Assembly (NCBI RefSeq): GCF_923077115.1
Contig: NZ_CAKLPX010000009.1
Span: 1 to 38,302 of the forward strand
Source: Sinobacterium norvegicum
GTDB lineage: Bacteria > Pseudomonadota > Gammaproteobacteria > Pseudomonadales > Sinobacteriaceae
Direction: 5' to 3'
DNA: 38,302 bases
Below are positions 38,301-38,302 of the stretch, in pieces. Below the pieces are notes generated by a model. It saw only the letters and a program-made list of their open reading frames with translations. It did not search any database and had not been told where the DNA came from. A program made the position numbers and the translations under genes. Every line of letters starts with the position of its first letter. Within the stretch, counting starts at the first letter, position 1.

Positions 38301-38302
38301 GC
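29351..38302 (-). CDS. Giant RTX adhesin secreted by type I system (N-terminus off the window)
   Basis: At least 2983 residues; the frame is open to the right edge, so the true start and any N-terminal retention module are missing. From N to C in base positions: Calx-beta units of 120 residues with period 360 bp (38302-37760); a Calx-beta unit of another type (37760-37350); four near-identical 138-141-residue repeats (37350-35681); a second unit of that other type (35640-35245); cadherin- and VCBS-like domains (35245-31100), including a clear cadherin at about 34000-33700 and an atypical insert at about 32060-31590; a von Willebrand A domain with MIDAS DSSGS (31060-30490); calcium-binding RTX nonapeptides GGxGxD (29870-29650); and a C-terminal type I secretion target of the VCA0849 type (29640-29351). 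It should be exported unfolded, fold in calcium outside the cell and mediate attachment or biofilm formation. Confidence 0.92.
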   Translation of the reverse strand, partial: APGETSKTFTVQTTDDSGSPILEGAETFTVSVSDSSGVLDTGAGTIVDDGRDIGGTPADNDQPTYSIDSVVVSEGGVATFTVSRTGDALADQTVTVATSIGGGDSAEADDFTGKTQDITFAPGETSKTFTVQTTDDSALPIFEGEETFSIDVSDGSGILASGTGTIVDDGRDIGGTPADNDFPTVSISSVNNTAIEGGANNTVSFVIAQDNVSESDTTVNATLTLGDVETADLNATVDYIDANGDAATTTVAALVAGLEITIPAGSSYTPEFVLTVLDDAIYEVSESLSMAIALASGETDAQISGSADSATATIYDEDSTPGDGNNDQLGDLPALNIATSVATATEGGSDYVVFDVVRTGDTEVDSTFKLTIGGDIEASDIASLSYSVNGVDWIAFTNGGDLTLSAADADATLQVRVEPTNDDVFEQSESLTATIAAASTGEAVNIGTAIANGSFVDEDSTPGDGNNDQLGDLPALNIATSVATATEGGSDYVVFDVVRTGDTEVDSTFKLTIGGDVEASDIASLSYSVNGVDWIAFTNGGDLTLSAADVDATLQVRVEPTNDDVFEQSESLTATIAAASTGEAVNIGTATANGSFVDEDGSTPGDQLGDQPELNISTSVATATEGGSDYVVFDVVRTGDTEVDSTFKLTIGGDIEASDIASLSYSVNGVDWIAFTNGGDLTLSAADAAATLQVRVEPTNDDVFEQSESLTATIAAASTGEAVNIGTATANGSFVDEDGSTPGDQLGDQPELNISTSVATATEGGSDYVVFDVVRTGDTEVDSTFKLTIGGDIEASDIASLSYSVNGVDWIAFTNGGDLTLSAADADATLQVRVEPTNDDVFEQSESLTATIVAASTGEAINIGTATANGSFVDEDSTPGDGNNDQLGDLPTVSISSINNDALEGSGNNTVSFVVAQDNVSESDISITVTLDLNTVETIDLSSIVNYLNANGTSATTTVAALVAGLEITLPANSNYTPEFIFTVLDDVISEVSESLSMSLSSAVGAQISASANSATATISDNDVSLVLDLDGDDSTRAGLDYQTTYAAGGVTIATIDADLDIDIQHGNNTNLKSATITLVNNMAGDELVSSPLAGMTVANTGTQITITADDAINGMSVADFEAAIASIVFSNTETIYDPSTREIQVAVTDINDIQSNTATSYIVSPDIAITIDAISLQEDQADSVDGAGLLIVNMHDAITVTVSEGSASTPEALESLVIVFDSPLVAGAEVFGGTLAGDGMTFTIDDPAAAYGIKLPADYSTDGVANSTDNNAAALTYTVTATSNHGSVSESAVPDYPGDENTAYQVGTGITVTATGDVESSAVNATATHTAGDAYTDVQLALDGWVSDTDSSEQILPVSIIFDGLPPGVIASVGTLNGNTWTPNSGDAIDAYKTLSLKVPSQYVFSINATLMVSSDEAGVHQSPFTVTLLDDPSNNSAPVIDPLSKAIYENTTYVATIKATDTDSLISALSYRIDSSSPNAALFTIDATTGVLSFIKPPRYEDSNGTAYEVAVIANDGNSDSASQLMTISVQDTEPEAQSDMRFIAKVDGVAVATGNVLTPDAAQQLTGDIADNLGEDGIGSLLSVSYTNGAGVKTEQFFNLDPADDGAESVSITTDYGEITVKANGDYSYTLNNAAGIPLSAEDLFSYTMTDGDRVNQTSDGNGGWLGGDIPLADADTSTATLSINIGALTRLDLDADDSSNPLTSTGHLKSYFDGNGAVAIADTDTIIDQSGGVITLTKAEVTLTNTKTGDDFTFVDGNGVAVIGGVLPYGNIAYTVTTDVSGNRVINLVGTASVEDYQLAIAAIRFSNSEAHQDTEDRIIEVKVGDDNAWSNSAISVVEVVDAPSAYADALTLTENASQSGTNLLLNDVDMDTAAADLALTSIRYTDGGGDVVVVDFAGQASLTFTTEVGGTVTVYSDGNYDYTAPKSLDHSDATLDQDSFDYQVSDGILASDWTAVDITIDDTAPVAMDDLNGLRSNVASGNVITGEGQIVDAGLYAGGGADTETGDTLTGLHSDDANNIGVVYEGTTYYFADVGQSYKEVTISSDYGDLVIRDDGSYVYTKSVAGTVILAAGNTVQDWTSTVDIYGFRNDTTYRSGANIDKSILANASELGSAADTHNDGQGAELSGSGLGVAGGSRTEIDSSEAIVIDLHGEARQSVDIQLSGFIAPFTKAGWRAYDINGNVISTGNEGSSSFTVSASQDIRYIEFTSTAYDFYITSISYEVVPPALWQDQVFEYTLIDADGSTTTAELTIQDTFPTTVAVAADTNSVYESGLDTNGSEASTDKEIASGNLLDNDSAESISHFIVGAGTPVAVSGASASYTTAYGELTVYFQDGGGYKAGDYVYTLTGNTTDHTGANDDSLTEVFTYRVDDSADPAANPDSTSTLTVTIHDDTPNGNPVIDSMKTQAEPNITNLTLVLDSSGSMRADVDGKSYLEFAVAALKDLIAAADAAGNVNIHIIDFDNDIVSSGWIVDDVEAAYAFLDTMDEGGTTNYKMALEEVMAVGNGPANADTSSVYFLSDGVPYPYNSARVDATTEANWKDYLSNGGEPINAYGVGIGTGSVDLKDLQPIAYPQADKAFVLTDVRDLSTKLLETLSDDILAGTLGLLGTANGSGILLGADGGFIEEIVIDGDTYSFDFDNKEISRQLQGAASAVVILTGASSMDVITDLGGELNFNFETGEYNYVLKLDDNLLDKEVFDVTAIDGDGDTLVTQVIFNIDYQAKLDANRDFVTKLDGGTVEIPMEALLWNDIGPLSEDDGVSTRVDGDASLVDGIVSTDKTSFTYSLDKNSSNIDQAKVVVEQASGQNITGSEQDDILVGNAGDNTLVGGGGLDALVGGAGDDTLFGGMDEDILFGGSGHDTMDGGAGSDMFVFQQGDADGTDTINNFVTTSIGANDILNLADLLQDEENNSIDGYLAITKDGSDSLISVDIAGDGGAADHVIRFDNIDLLNWSQTTLTSEQALQEMLASGSLIVDE
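35681..37350 (-). repeat. Four tandem near-identical adhesin repeats
   Basis: Marker ATCGACGAAG recurs at 35681, 36095, 36509 and 36932, giving periods of 414, 414 and 423 bp. The encoded unit contains ATEGGSDYVVFDVVRTGD and VNGVDWIAFTNGGDLTLSAA. Copies differ by only a few residues (for example GGDIEA versus GGDVEA, AADADA versus AADAAA) and in the linker (STPGDGNNDQ versus GSTPGDQ). The DNA identity is high enough to favour copy-number change by recombination. Confidence 0.92.
37893..38302 (-). repeat. 360-bp Calx-beta repeats at the right edge
   Basis: TACTGGTTTCGCCAGGGGC recurs exactly 360 bases apart (ending at 37942 and 38302), and the encoded segments FTVQTTDD and VDDGRDIGGTPADND also recur. 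The array very likely continues past the window edge. Confidence 0.85.

Overview
The window looks like chromosomal DNA of a marine-type gammaproteobacterium. Supporting signs are CsrA, GrxD, DinG, YqcC and YchJ, an initiator tRNA of gammaproteobacterial form, a Fur-type iron promoter, sigma-70 promoters with GC-rich discriminators, and roughly 50% GC by eye. Genus cannot be fixed from this sequence alone. I saw no insertion sequence, prophage or CRISPR array.

Layout. (1) 1-560: leader and tandem promoters of an rRNA operon reading leftward out of the window; the 16S gene should begin just beyond base 1. (2) 565-4.7 kb: redox and iron genes: a 2-Cys peroxiredoxin, Fur-controlled bfd, grxD, then argD and an FbpC-type ABC ATPase without its partners. 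(3) 4.7-8.1 kb: glpK, an unknown 79-residue protein, a periplasmic solute-binding protein, and csrA with a strong terminator. (4) 8.1-13.2 kb: a signalling cluster with a REC-PAS-histidine kinase and a membrane hybrid kinase on the minus strand, and a divergent FixJ-type regulator. (5) 13.2-16.5 kb: a three-gene operon of lipoprotein retropepsin, inactive transglutaminase with membrane helices, and ATP-grasp ligase (RloA/B/C type). (6) 16.5-24.6 kb: yqcC-dinG, a large Gln-rich DUF349 protein, an acyltransferase, ychJ and a DUF3549 protein. (7) 24.65-25 kb: tRNA-fMet with its own promoter and terminator, followed by a partial tandem duplication carrying a decayed tRNA-like remnant. (8) 25-38.3 kb: a type I secretion adhesin locus, all minus strand: a giant RTX adhesin (N-terminus off the right edge), an OmpA-family protein, a LapB-like ABC exporter and an HlyD/LapC-like adaptor.

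How it fits together. The last 13 kb forms one surface-adhesion system: the adhesin carries Calx-beta, cadherin/VCBS-like, von Willebrand A and RTX domains and a C-terminal secretion signal, and the exporter and adaptor beside it are the expected machinery. The outer-membrane TolC-like pore and any LapD/LapG release proteins are not in the window. The kinase/FixJ cluster and CsrA are plausible regulators of lifestyle genes, but nothing here links them directly to the adhesin. The points most worth a second look are the four near-identical 414-423 bp repeats in the adhesin, the duplicated tRNA/terminator unit at the edge of the adhesin locus, the kinase cluster and the RloABC-type operon.
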